Source: an uncultured Sphingomonadaceae bacterium
GTDB lineage: Bacteria; Pseudomonadota; Alphaproteobacteria; Sphingomonadales; Sphingomonadaceae
Direction: 5' to 3'
NCBI GenBank assembly: GCA_947501325.1
Contig: CANMVC010000004.1
Location: 130,001-169,556, forward strand
Length of the DNA stretch: 39,556 bases
Under the pieces are notes generated by a model that was not told where the DNA came from, did no database searches, and saw only the letters and a list, made by a program, of their open reading frames with translations. The position numbers were made by a program, and so were the translations under genes. Numbering within the stretch: position 1 is the stretch's first letter; the number at the start of each line of letters is the position of its first letter. This document shows, piece after piece, positions 27,901 through 36,799 of this stretch.

Positions 27901-30900
27901 CGCCGTCGCCGCCGACCGATTGGGCGGTGTAGTTAACGTCGCCGAAAATGACCGGTGAACCGCGCGACAATAATGTCAGCTCGCTAGCGAAAGCTTCACC
28001 GCCATTGCCGCCACTGCCAGCTAAGGCTCCCGCGCCGCCGTTACCGCCATTGCCCGCAACAGCATCCGTTGTAACGAAGGTGTCGCCAAATGTCGCGGAG
28101 CCCAAATTGATGGGCGTATCAAGACCGCTATTCGTGCCCAGTTGGACAAAGGCCGCCGATGCCGATCCACCGGAACCACCGTTGCCGCCCGTGCCAGGCC
28201 CGCCATCTCCTCCATCGCCACCGGTCCCTCCGACAGCAGAGCTATTGATGGTCAGGTTTCCAAGCGTGAGGACGCCGCTACCGGCTGAACCCAAGAGCGA
28301 GATTGTGCCCCCTGGCAAGGCGTCACCGCCATTGCCGCCGTTGGCACCGCTTACGCCATTGCCGCCATTGCCCGCGCTTGCCAGATTATCGACGACAGTG
28401 TCAGCGAAACTAATGTTGCTCAGGCCTCCGGCTGCGGAATTGCCAATCTGTATGCTTGTCGTTCCGCCAACAACATTGCCGCCATCAAAGCCATCAGCAC
28501 TGCTGCCAGCCGTTGCGTCAGTAGCAATATTCAAGTTGTTGCCGGTCAGCACGCCATCGCCGCCGCCCGCAGCTGTAATATTGGCAGAACCACCAAATGC
28601 ATCGCCGCCAAGACCATTTGCCGACGATGTTCCAGCATTGGCAGCGCCTCTAAACAGCACGTCGCCGCCGATACCGATCACGCCAGCCGAACCGATTGAA
28701 AGATCCAAAGCGCCACCGGTGGCATCACCCGCATTGCCATTAGAGGCATCACCGCCCACGGCATCAGCAATCAATGTCGCGCCGCCGAGAATATCAATCG
28801 CATTATTTGTGCCGCCGCTGGCGCTCATACTGATCGTACCGCCCGCACCGGTGCCGCCGCCCTCGCCGCCTTGGCCACTGCCTTGAGCAATCAGAAAAAG
28901 TGCCCCGGTGGCAATAATAGTCGCATTGTCGCCATTGGCTAAAAGTTGAATGGCGCCACCAGAGGCACTGCCGCCAATACCTGTGGCCGTTCCAGCTGTG
29001 CCAAAGGCCAACACTTGCAGGCCATTAAAACTCATCCTCGTCCCGGTGTTGGCAATGATATCAATATCGCCGCCGATCGCGGCACCGCCATTTGCGCCGG
29101 AAAAACTTGTATGTTCAGCAAAGGCATTGATAGTCGTTGCGCCAAGAGCGATCAGGTTGTTAGTCCCACCGCTGCCGGTGATGGTGACAGACCCGCCAAC
29201 AGCATTGGCACCGTTAAGATTGTTGCCAGGTTCTGTAGAATCACGACCTTCTGCGATAATTGTCGTAGCCGTTCCAACCAGAAAATCGGCGTTCCCGCCA
29301 CCTGCACTCAGTAAAACCCCGCCGCCAATGCCGTCCCCGCCATCACTTCCGCTATCGGCGGTTCCGCCAAAACCAGCAACGTTGAGATTCAATTGCGTGG
29401 TCACGTCAATCCTACTATGCGCACCCGCTTGAGCGAAAATCGAACCGCCGGTACCGCTACCTGCGCTGCCGCCCATCCCATCGCCGCCAAAGCCTGATGC
29501 GATGAGGGTGGTGTCGCCGACCAAATTCACTATGCCACTACCATTAGCGAGCAAGTTGACCGTTCCGCCATCACCCGATCCGCCGTCAAAACCGCCAAAG
29601 CCGTCCGCAGAAGCAAAACTGGTGCCCCCGATCGTCAAAGTTCCGCCATTGACAGAGATATCAGCCGTGCCGCCAGTACCGCTATTTGAACCGGATCCAG
29701 ACGCACCATTGGCGCTCAGGTTAGCGCTGTCATTGATGGTCAGATTGCCGCCGCTGGCTTGAAGCGCGACAAAACCACCGAAACTATTGCCGTCACCAAT
29801 TGCGTCCGCGTTGAGGTCAACCGGACCGGTAATCGTGATATTGCCGGGGCCAGAATCGATTGCACCAGAGCCCCCTTGCGCGGTTCCGGACAGTGCCAGG
29901 CTGCTAAAACCGCCATTGACGGCGCTCGCCAGCTGCACATCCGCGCCAGTCGTTATAATGCCGGTTGCATCAGATGTTGTGATCAACATCGCGCCTCCGG
30001 TGGCGTCGCCGCCATTGCCGAGCGCGTCGCTATTGCCGCCCAGCACGGTTGCCCCGGCGATGAGCGTGCCGACAAAATTCAATGTGGTTCCGGAACCGGC
30101 ATCGACTGTGATGTCACCGCCTATTGCCGAACCGGCATCCCCGGAAAATGCGTCCGCACCGAACGCATCCGCGCCAAGTGTCGTGGGGCCTCCGATGTCG
30201 ATCAGATTATTCGCGCCACCAATGCCGGAAATAATGATCGTACCGCCAGCGGCATTGCCGTTCGTGTCAAGTAAACCACCATCGCCCGACGATCCGCTAC
30301 CCGCCACAGAAATGGACAAATTACTGTCAATCGACACGGTTGAATTGCCATCATTGGCCAATAGCCTACCGGTACCGCCGGTGCCGTTGCCGCCATCGAC
30401 TCCGCTACCGCTAAAACCACCAATGCCATCGGCGGTCATCGTGACGGCGCCGCTGACATTGACGGTGCCGCCGCCGTCTGCAGCAATTTCAACCGTTCCG
30501 CCAAAACCGTCGCCGAGTTTGCCCATCCCACCGAAATTATCAGCGCCTGTACCATTGGCGCTGAGCGAAACATCGCCATTGAAAACAACGGTTCCGCCGC
30601 TGCCGAGAATCCCAATGACCCCGCCAGTCGCGTCTTCGCCGTCCGCCACGCCCTGCACATCAGCGCTCAGGTCCGTAATACCATCGACGGTGATCGCGCT
30701 GCCCGGTCCGAAGGCCATGACATCGACACGATCATCGGCTTGCAAAGTCAGGTTGGAGGCAAAAGCCATCGCGCCCGAAGTGGCGGTCGCTGTAATATTG
30801 GTCGAAGCACGAGCAGTTACAGCCGAAGTAAAGCTGTTATTTTCAATCTCTATCGACGCATCAGTCCCGTTGACCGGCGTGTCCACTATGACATCACCGG

Positions 30901-31900
30901 CAACATTGCGGCCGGCGGACAAAATCACTGCATTGCCAACAACATCAGCGGCACCAGCAATATCAAAGCCAATATCGCCGCCATTTTGGATGGCGATGCT
31001 GATGGCGTTATTTTTCGGGACGGCAACCGCATAGACACGGTGATTATCGCCCGCGCCGCTGCTGACTGGACCGCTCGTGACGCCATCATGACGCAAGGCG
31101 ACACCGGTTGGGATATCGCCGTCAGTGCCAATGGTGACGTTAATGTCGAACAGGCCCTGATTAAATGTAATCGATGCCTGTTCCGCCGCGATATAGGCAG
31201 CAGACCCGTTTACATCGACATCGCCCGATTGCGTCACAATGGGCGCAAGCAGCCCGACATAACTGTTTTCCGGGGTCAGCGTAATGGATGCACCGGCGTC
31301 TATCTCGGCAAAGCTACCGCTAATCGCGGGAGCAAAACTGGTCGTTCCGCCGGCATCGATAAACTCACCCATGCCATCGACTATCGGATCAGCTGTCGTC
31401 AGGAAAAGCCCGCCCACATCGATAACCGCCGTTCCACCGATAACGATACCGCCGGGCGCGTAAAACCAGACGCTACCGCCGGGCATAAGCGGACCGCCGC
31501 CAACTCTCACCTGGCTTGTAATGGTGCCGTTCAAGATTATCGGCCGCGTATTATCAACCGGTATGATCCGATTAAGGACTGTGTAATTTGCAGGGCCACT
31601 GATCGCAGTTTCAAAATTGGCAGTATTAGCGGCGGGTAGAAAATCAAGATCCGCACCATTGATCGCCATGTCATTGGGTAGCCAATCAATCACCACCTGA
31701 TTTGTACTAACCGAGATGGTATCAACAAACGCGTTAGAGTTGATGCTGGCATCACCGAATTGGACGGTTGGCGTCCCCTGAAACGCCATCTGGGCATGGA
31801 CGGCGGAAGACGTGCCAAAGAAAAGGCCAAGAGCAAGAGCTGCGCTCGACGCCAATGGCCGATGGCGAAGCGAATGTAAGAGCCTGGATGTACCGGTCAT
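24965..31900 (-). CDS. TpsA-type filamentous haemagglutinin-like exoprotein
   Basis: A 2311-residue secreted protein. A long signal peptide (residues 1-37, SAALALGLFFGTSSAVHAQ) is followed by a haemagglutination/TPS domain (about 38-250). Residues 148-155 read APGGIVIG where classical TpsA proteins have NPNG. The middle (about 420-1400) consists of Gly/Asn/Asp-rich repeats, then shorter repeats of about 20 residues (GDVxSGGxIDI) with the look of a right-handed beta-helix. The last region (about 2100-2311) includes an acidic stretch (EELTEEEQEEAEEKA). The only cysteines in the protein, C2209 and C2216, lie near the C-terminus. It starts directly at the TpsB stop (TAA-ATG) and overlaps the CHAT gene by 4 bases. 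It is probably a surface adhesin or shed protein; its ligand is unknown. Confidence 0.88.
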   Translation of the reverse strand: MTGTSRLLHSLRHRPLASSAALALGLFFGTSSAVHAQMAFQGTPTVQFGDASINSNAFVDTISVSTNQVVIDWLPNDMAINGADLDFLPAANTANFETAISGPANYTVLNRIIPVDNTRPIILNGTITSQVRVGGGPLMPGGSVWFYAPGGIVIGGTAVIDVGGLFLTTADPIVDGMGEFIDAGGTTSFAPAISGSFAEIDAGASITLTPENSYVGLLAPIVTQSGDVDVNGSAAYIAAEQASITFNQGLFDINVTIGTDGDIPTGVALRHDGVTSGPVSSGAGDNHRVYAVAVPKNNAISIAIQNGGDIGFDIAGAADVVGNAVILSAGRNVAGDVIVDTPVNGTDASIEIENNSFTSAVTARASTNITATATSGAMAFASNLTLQADDRVDVMAFGPGSAITVDGITDLSADVQGVADGEDATGGVIGILGSGGTVVFNGDVSLSANGTGADNFGGMGKLGDGFGGTVEIAADGGGTVNVSGAVTMTADGIGGFSGSGVDGGNGTGGTGRLLANDGNSTVSIDSNLSISVAGSGSSGDGGLLDTNGNAAGGTIIISGIGGANNLIDIGGPTTLGADAFGADAFSGDAGSAIGGDITVDAGSGTTLNFVGTLIAGATVLGGNSDALGNGGDATGGAMLITTSDATGIITTGADVQLASAVNGGFSSLALSGTAQGGSGAIDSGPGNITITGPVDLNADAIGDGNSFGGFVALQASGGNLTINDSANLSANGASGSGSNSGTGGTADISVNGGTLTIGGTSFASADGFGGFDGGSGDGGTVNLLANGSGIVNLVGDTTLIASGFGGDGMGGSAGSGTGGSIFAQAGAHSRIDVTTQLNLNVAGFGGTADSGSDGGDGIGGGVLLSAGGGNADFLVGTATTIIAEGRDSTEPGNNLNGANAVGGSVTITGSGGTNNLIALGATTINAFAEHTSFSGANGGAAIGGDIDIIANTGTRMSFNGLQVLAFGTAGTATGIGGSASGGAIQLLANGDNATIIATGALFLIAQGSGQGGEGGGTGAGGTISMSASGGTNNAIDILGGATLIADAVGGDASNGNAGDATGGALDLSIGSAGVIGIGGDVLFRGAANAGTSSANGLGGDAFGGSANITAAGGGDGVLTGNNLNIATDATAGSSADGFDGGNVVGGTTSIQIGNSAAGGLSNISFADTVVDNLASAGNGGNGVSGANGGNGGDALPGGTISLLGSAGSGVLTLGNLTINSSAVGGTGGDGGDGGPGTGGNGGSGGSASAAFVQLGTNSGLDTPINLGSATFGDTFVTTDAVAGNGGNGGAGALAGSGGNGGEAFASELTLLSRGSPVIFGDVNYTAQSVGGDGGTGAAQGDGGDATGSDTTILVTNRVNRIEQGSLNAGNISIFSTANGGAGAVAGTSAVGIGVIDIVQGTATIASYDAFISGDTAGAGDFPSFLSVADGTLNVTNDLTLVTDSNIAVVTDSGVITIGGNLDLDTNGTFVVSSDGTPPVNPGLLSVGGTTLLASAADVILSTNIQATAGFTTTVIGDVSFGDIASGGVIDIAVSGNAQTGDLTSVGDLLLDATGTLTTGDLDSGGALTVTAVDDVTLGNLSAVGTAQIASQTGAITGGAVDTGDDFIVTPVGTADISFGDVTSGGLIDISSNAALTLGALDGGVDVILSSVTGLDTGIVQAVGAVVITSDGLVAVQDIIAGADVDIAVTGSSASFGNIDAGTDIVIDAAGALTLANANAGGLIDIFAGGNIQTGSLTSLDDILLDSDQSILGTGVIMTDGAFESQAFGSASYGNISAQGVGSGGILGIALDAAGGLVTGDLSTGSAAIGLLTPLAITTGNVTAATDVILLAGTAITTGGIGTAAGADNFIYLANASMQASFGPGGDPTPLFALDPVATSGSITINNAVSGGNLVAATADNFVSQGNIVLSTLFDVDAAGLAGFGGVLTAPIINLASSDIEIGASGGLGDADTTELTLINSGTDGVSIGDVASGPLGYDLSNAEAGRLRANMIRIESDASGGIVIGDLDLTGSDAPSANLVGVDGALQIASTADIRVSGNLNITDMATDNLLSLTADTISVASDTGGIVLEGSSPGGILDLSARHIHVGSTTLLDQLAVDPFFAGRDDFLARATPTSNPEGSIQAARITFAAEDSLLIQNVGGNGVFYGFYAETDQVEIIPTGTGNLDVVIYGATLNMDGTQVLNNDVRDSIFPVAPSDGFTEGSSINGCLLTASVCLVAVTEDSPIAVSVRDVVEEQSQVVEEELTEEEQEEAEEKATSKSPISRKVSIINTRPMGSNGTISEPVTSGGNPNLMGVPSSAPAGDISEGDGL
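27730..30650 (-). repeat. Gly-rich beta-helix repeat region within TpsA
   Basis: About 970 codons encode imperfect repeats built from alternating GG-rich loops and short hydrophobic strands. A recurring unit is roughly 50-60 residues: GGxxxAxGGxxx, then xxGxxTLxADAxG, then xSGxxGxAxGG. The DNA is rich in GCC and CCG trinucleotides on the plus strand and produces long antisense reading frames that are not genes. Copy number differences in such regions are a common source of length variation. Confidence 0.7.
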
Positions 31901-33649
31901 TTAGCGTTTTCCCCATGGGAGTAACTTGGTCGTGAAGGATAGCAAAAAGCGGACATCGCCTTTGCGATTCTGCAATCCTGCGGCGCGGGTTGGCAGAGCG
32001 ACCGTCAGGTCAAGCCGCGCGCGATCGGAAATGCTGCTGCGTATGCCAGCGCCGACCGATAATAATCGCTGCGGATCAATATTGCCGGGACGATCCTTGT
32101 TCCAAACCCATGCGGCATCTGCAAAAGCAAAGGGCTGGATTGTAATATTGGATCTTTTTGGTGGGCTGATACGCGGGCCTCTCGCTTCCAGTTGGAAGCC
32201 GACGCCATCATCACCGATAATCACGCCCGGCTCATAGCCGCGCCCGATGGTGTAATTGCCGCCCGAAAATTCTTCAAAGCTGAACAGTGGATCGAAGGCA
32301 TATTGCGCTTTGGGCCGAATGAAAAAGGATAGCTTTGACGAAACAACATATTCCGCCGACGCCGAGGCCCTGATGGTCGTCGCCGTGGGATCGCCATCTA
32401 TGCGGCTTGGCAAGGTCACGCCAGCCGGGCACAGCGGATTACACCCTTTGCTCGCGCCCAGAATGCTCAAACCACGCCGAAGCTCCAAACTACCCGTCAG
32501 TCGCCAGCGCGGTGCCGCGATTGACTTGCTATCAAAAGCATCGGCATCAACCCGGGCATAGGCCACCCGCAAACGATCCCGGCTCAGCGGTGCGAGGAAA
32601 TCCACCTTCTGATTCACATAATCAAAACCGCCCGAGACGGTGATATTGCGCGCCTGGCTGCGGACCAGAGGGTAGCTCGCCTCGGCCGAAGCCAATAATG
32701 TACGAGCTGTCAGATCGGCTGTATTTCCGCCGCCAAAATCGCCCAGATCGGGTTTTGTCCAGGCGTAGGTGAACCGGCCGCTGAAGCGCAGACCTTCGCC
32801 GCCCACGCGAAAGCTGTGACCGGCTTGCAAAATTTGTTGCTCGCGAAATTCAGCCGTCGAATAGAAGGAAATATTGGTGGTATCGCCCATGCCGGTGAGA
32901 CCATGAAACTGCGCGCGCAGCTGGCCACCCCAGATGCCGGTATCTTGCGCGGCCAAATTCTGGACATTGAAATCGACCTCGAACGGCCGCCTGGTAACGG
33001 TAACATCGCCGATCAACTCGCCGGGGCCGGTGCCTGCGGGCCGCAATGTCAGCCGGACGTCATAACCGGGCAGATCGCGCGCCAGCAAGAGATAGCGCTC
33101 GGCATTATTGCGGTCAAAAATCTCGTCATTTTCAAGCTTTGCCAGATAGCGGCCGATCAGCGTTTCTGCCCGTCCCGCCTGGCCACGTACACGCACGTTG
33201 GTGATGCGGGCGTAGAGCACTTCGAACTTTACCTGCCCGCCTTCAATCCGCTGCGCAGGCACTTCTACCGCGGCCAGATAGCCTTTGTTTCTCAAAAGAG
33301 TGGCGGCAGCATCGCGGATTTCGCAGACCCGTTTAATCGGCTGTGACTTACCCAGATAAGGCCCGTAAGTCTGGCGAATTTCCGCCTCGGTCACGCCCTG
33401 CAGATTGTTGAAAAACACATCATCAATATCAACGCGGATATCATCATATTCCGGCTTATCGAGAGGACAAGGCGACCGCTCGATATTATCATCTATCTTA
33501 AGGCGCGGGCGATCGCTTTCGAGGGACGGAGCGGACCGGTCAATCTCGTCGCGGGTGGGTGGCGATATCTGCTGCGCATGGGCTGCACCGGCACTCAAAA
33601 TCGCTAGCAAGCCAAACGTGCCGACAAGCCGCCTCATATTCATTTTCAC
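31901..33649 (-). CDS. TpsB-type outer-membrane transporter (ShlB/FhaC/HecB family)
   Basis: A 582-residue protein with signal peptide (residues 1-26, LLAILSAGAAHA then QQIS). Two POTRA domains follow (about 62-145, including GVTEAEIRQTYGPYLG, and 146-235), then a 16-strand beta-barrel. The Omp85-superfamily RGY motif is at 469-472 (GRGYEPG, R470), within the loop that plugs the barrel. It exports its cognate TpsA across the outer membrane, without ATP, after Sec transport of the exoprotein to the periplasm. It is the first gene of the operon, ending with TAA immediately followed by the tpsA ATG. A 141-base gap separates it from the upstream histidine kinase gene, on the same strand. Confidence 0.9.
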   Translation of the reverse strand: MKMNMRRLVGTFGLLAILSAGAAHAQQISPPTRDEIDRSAPSLESDRPRLKIDDNIERSPCPLDKPEYDDIRVDIDDVFFNNLQGVTEAEIRQTYGPYLGKSQPIKRVCEIRDAAATLLRNKGYLAAVEVPAQRIEGGQVKFEVLYARITNVRVRGQAGRAETLIGRYLAKLENDEIFDRNNAERYLLLARDLPGYDVRLTLRPAGTGPGELIGDVTVTRRPFEVDFNVQNLAAQDTGIWGGQLRAQFHGLTGMGDTTNISFYSTAEFREQQILQAGHSFRVGGEGLRFSGRFTYAWTKPDLGDFGGGNTADLTARTLLASAEASYPLVRSQARNITVSGGFDYVNQKVDFLAPLSRDRLRVAYARVDADAFDSKSIAAPRWRLTGSLELRRGLSILGASKGCNPLCPAGVTLPSRIDGDPTATTIRASASAEYVVSSKLSFFIRPKAQYAFDPLFSFEEFSGGNYTIGRGYEPGVIIGDDGVGFQLEARGPRISPPKRSNITIQPFAFADAAWVWNKDRPGNIDPQRLLSVGAGIRSSISDRARLDLTVALPTRAAGLQNRKGDVRFLLSFTTKLLPWGKR

Positions 33650-33692
33650 TTTATTTGGTCCCCCGTCGAGCGCCCCGCTCAGGTGATCGCTT

Positions 33693-33724
33693 ACAGTAAA
33701 AACAACTGTTTACAAATATGTAAA
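33693..33724. promoter_or_regulatory. Palindromes upstream of the tps operon
   Basis: TTTACA-AATA-TGTAAA (33709-33724) is a perfect palindrome with 6-base arms, and ACAGT-AAAAACA-ACTGT (33693-33709) a second one. They lie 44-75 bases before the tpsB start codon, in an A+T-rich segment. They could be operator sites or parts of the promoter; no regulator is identified. Confidence 0.4.
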
Positions 33725-33790
33725 TTGAAGCATCATCGATGCCTCTCGACCTGGCCTCTTAAAGCGCGGATATGGGCGACAGGGATACGA

Positions 33791-36592
33791 TCAAGCCGCC
33801 TTTAGAAATTCACTCATCGCGCTCTCCAGGCTTTCCAGATTATTGCTTGATTTCCAGCCTAACATCCGGGTTTCTATTTCGCGCGCCTGGTTTCCCAATT
33901 CGGCCTCGCCGAAAAAGGCTGCCGTTCCGACAAATTTATGGAGAAAGTCTTTGGCCTCATCGAGATCGCTTGCTGAATATGCCTTTTCGCGGATCAGCTT
34001 TTCCAGGCAGGCGATAAGCTCGTTTTTGCGGTCGGCATATTTTTGCTGAAGATTGCTGCTCAGCTGCATCCCCGCAGGCTCCGGCACAACCGCCGCTGCA
34101 TCATGCTCATCGCTGACAATCCATCGGTCCAATTCCCGCTTTAACACATCGATCATGATAGGCTTTGCAACATGGGCCTGCATTCCCGCAGCGATACAAT
34201 TTTCGATATCTTCGCCATAGGCATTGGCGGTAATTGCGACGATCGGCAGTTGCTCGGCCGTTATTCCCTGTTTCCGGATGACCTGACACGCTTCCAAGCC
34301 ACCCATGACCGGCATTTGAATGTCCATGAGCACCAGATCAAACAACTCGCCTGATGCGCGCGCTTCGTCTATTTTTGCGATCGCCTCCACGCCATTCACC
34401 GCTAAAACAGTGTCATATCCCATCTTCGTCGTCATGGCGGTGATCAACATCTGATTGACGTCATGATCCTCGACCAAAAGAAGCCGCTTTTGCGATTCGC
34501 TGGTCTTTTTTGCGGCACGTTCTGATTGTACCGGCGCAGCTTTCTCCGTCTTTTGTTCATGCGCCACGGCCGGAAATTGTAGCGTAAAGGTCGTGCCCTC
34601 ACCTTCCTGGCTGTCTACCATAATCGTTCCCTCCATAACTGCCGCAAGCTGCCGGCTGATCGTCAAGCCAAGCCCGCTACCACCAAAATCTTCAGCCGTA
34701 CTCGCTTTGGCTTGTTCAAACGGATCGAAAATCGCTGATAAACGCTCCTTTGATATCCCAATGCCAGTGTCTGTAACCGCGATATTGACCAACATATTAC
34801 CCCCGGCCTGCGGTGTCGCAAAAGCCCGGAGCGTTACGGTGCCCTGCTGCGTAAATTTCACCGCATTGCCGAGAAGATTCAGCGCGATCTGCCGGATGAA
34901 ATGGCAATCTCCGACGATATCGTCCGGGACCGATCCATCAATATCCAGAATAAGCTTTAAATTCTTTTGATCAGCCGTTGGCGCCATCAAGTCGGTACAG
35001 CTGCGCAACACATGGCGCATGTTCATCGGCTTGAGGTTTATCCGAGAGCTGCCTGCTTCTACTTTGGATATATCGAGAATATTGTTGAGCAACCGCATCA
35101 TGGCATTGCCGGAATCATGGATCATCTGCATTTGCGTGCGCTGTTCATCCGTCAGATCACTGTTTAGCAACAGCTGGGTAAATCCCAAGACGCCATTCAT
35201 CGGCGTTCGGATTTCATGGCTCATGCTCGCCAGAAAACGGGTTTTCGAGTGCGCTGCTTTTTCGGCATCGCGGCGCGCAGACACCAGGTTTTTCTCCATC
35301 GCCTTGCGCTCGGTAATATCCCGAATATTACCAATCGAACCAAGATATTCACCATCCGCATCGGCAAGTCTCGACAGGCTCAGTTCGACGTCAAATACCG
35401 ACCCGTCCCTGTGCTGAAATTGCCATTCCAGCTGACATTGCTCAGCCTCGCCAAGACGAATGGGATCGAGTTTTTCACGCAATTGCTCCATTTCGCCATC
35501 CAGAATGACGTTCGAAACATGCTTGCCGATGCTCTCTTCCACCGACCAGCCCGTCAGATTTTCCCACGCCGGGTTCAGAAAAACCCATTCGCCATCGACA
35601 TTTGTACGGAAAATCACCTCGTGCATATTCTGCAGCATGGAGTCACTCAATTCATTATAATCCCTCAGTTTGCGGCGCATCCGTCCCTTTTCTGCCAGAA
35701 CCACGGCGACCGGGAAACCGACCGCAAAACAGGAAAGCAGAAATATCTGGAGGACAAATAATTTGGTCGAGAGAGAGATGTCGAGGGAATAAAATGGGCC
35801 GAGTTTCAAGGCTGCGCACGCTGCAACAATGATCGAAATCTGAATAATCGATACCGCTGTGCCCGCGATACGCAGGCGAAATGCGCTCAGCAAAATGATC
35901 GGCGCGACAAGAAAGAAAGCTGGAAATGACATGATTCCGAAGAGGAAAAAGGTCAAAAAGAATGTGGTGGATTGAATCGCTATCCACTCGGCTTTTTTCG
36001 ATCGATAACGTGCTGCATTGGCCGCGACAGCATGTTTCCGGGCATTGAAGCCATCGATGACCATCATCGTGGCCGGCGCGAATAAAAGCATCCCGAGCCC
36101 GTCAGTCGCCGTCCACTGCAGCCAAGCTGGCAGAATGGCGCTGATGCTGCCGTCTGTCAGATACAAGGCCGCGAATAATCCGGACACGGCCGGAACCAGG
36201 AGACCGCCAATCAGGCAAAATTTGCCGAGTTCAGAAAGCCGTTGCATATCCGGTCGCGCCAGACCGATTTTTCTCATCAAAAGCCAGATCGCGACGATTT
36301 CAAATTGATTGATCAGAGAAAAGATAACCGCGCGGGAAGCTATATCGCCAACGGCCAAACCGGCAGCTATATTGGCCAGAAACGCGCCAGATAGAAAGGC
36401 TATTCCCTTTCGTGGTTCACTCCGCAGCAGAACCCCAACCACCAAAGCATTGGCAAGCCAGACCACCGCAACGGCGCCCTCACCGCGCGTGAGAACAACG
36501 CTTGCCCAAGCCAGCAAGCCATAGCCCATCGATACCAGCAGAATGACAGGCATGTCGCGCGCGAGAATTCTATTCTGAACTTGTGCATTCAT
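33791..36592 (-). CDS. MASE1-type hybrid sensor histidine kinase with PAS, receiver and Hpt domains
   Basis: A 933-residue membrane protein. Residues about 10-300 form a MASE1-like multi-helix sensor. A PAS domain (about 325-440: EVIFRTNVDGEWVFLNPAWE then LTGWSVEE) precedes the HisKA domain with phospho-accepting H459 (SMSHEIRTPMNG) and a HATPase with NLLGNAVKF, DTGIGIS and GSGLGL. A receiver domain follows, with D757 (LVLMDIQMP), then a C-terminal Hpt domain with H885 (DFLHKFVGTAAFFG). The protein therefore has the full H-D-H relay, missing only a separate DNA-binding response regulator, which is not in the window. It is separated from tpsB by 141 bases on the same strand and is divergent from the TspO gene. 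Confidence 0.92.
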   Translation of the reverse strand: MNAQVQNRILARDMPVILLVSMGYGLLAWASVVLTRGEGAVAVVWLANALVVGVLLRSEPRKGIAFLSGAFLANIAAGLAVGDIASRAVIFSLINQFEIVAIWLLMRKIGLARPDMQRLSELGKFCLIGGLLVPAVSGLFAALYLTDGSISAILPAWLQWTATDGLGMLLFAPATMMVIDGFNARKHAVAANAARYRSKKAEWIAIQSTTFFLTFFLFGIMSFPAFFLVAPIILLSAFRLRIAGTAVSIIQISIIVAACAALKLGPFYSLDISLSTKLFVLQIFLLSCFAVGFPVAVVLAEKGRMRRKLRDYNELSDSMLQNMHEVIFRTNVDGEWVFLNPAWENLTGWSVEESIGKHVSNVILDGEMEQLREKLDPIRLGEAEQCQLEWQFQHRDGSVFDVELSLSRLADADGEYLGSIGNIRDITERKAMEKNLVSARRDAEKAAHSKTRFLASMSHEIRTPMNGVLGFTQLLLNSDLTDEQRTQMQMIHDSGNAMMRLLNNILDISKVEAGSSRINLKPMNMRHVLRSCTDLMAPTADQKNLKLILDIDGSVPDDIVGDCHFIRQIALNLLGNAVKFTQQGTVTLRAFATPQAGGNMLVNIAVTDTGIGISKERLSAIFDPFEQAKASTAEDFGGSGLGLTISRQLAAVMEGTIMVDSQEGEGTTFTLQFPAVAHEQKTEKAAPVQSERAAKKTSESQKRLLLVEDHDVNQMLITAMTTKMGYDTVLAVNGVEAIAKIDEARASGELFDLVLMDIQMPVMGGLEACQVIRKQGITAEQLPIVAITANAYGEDIENCIAAGMQAHVAKPIMIDVLKRELDRWIVSDEHDAAAVVPEPAGMQLSSNLQQKYADRKNELIACLEKLIREKAYSASDLDEAKDFLHKFVGTAAFFGEAELGNQAREIETRMLGWKSSNNLESLESAMSEFLKAA

Positions 36593-36608
36593 TGAAGCAG
36601 ATCATTCC

Positions 36609-36620
36609 TTTGGCTCGCCA
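36609..36620. promoter_or_regulatory. Direct repeat copy 1, TTTGGCTCGCCA
   Basis: It lies 17 bases upstream of the histidine kinase start, in the divergent gap of 239 bases. The motif contains the palindrome TGGC-TC-GCCA. An identical 12-base copy is at 36800-36811. The rest of the gap holds no gene. Confidence 0.4.
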
Positions 36621-36799
36621 GTTTGTGAAGTAACGGACGGAGTCTCCAATTCTTAATCTCGAATGTCGTTTTCATCTGAATGGAACAAAACTTACCCACG
36701 GAAAATGAGACGGCCCAAGCTCACAATGCAAAGCGGCTATTTTTTGGAATAAAATGGTCATTGCGCCTATGGCCGGTAAGTGAAGTTGATCACTCATTA

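Noticed and set aside
27730-30650. Regular spacing in tpsA resembling a CRISPR array
   Set aside because: The periodicity is protein-level repeats of irregular length (about 50-60 residues) with degenerate DNA; no identical direct repeats of 25-40 bases separated by unique spacers.
29787-31034. A 415-residue plus-strand frame (and similar ones at 27948-28886, 30740-31639) inside tpsA
   Set aside because: They are antisense to the TpsA repeats. Composition is Pro/Ala/Thr rich from complement of Gly/Asn codons, with no domain and no ribosome site; the opposite strand holds the real gene.
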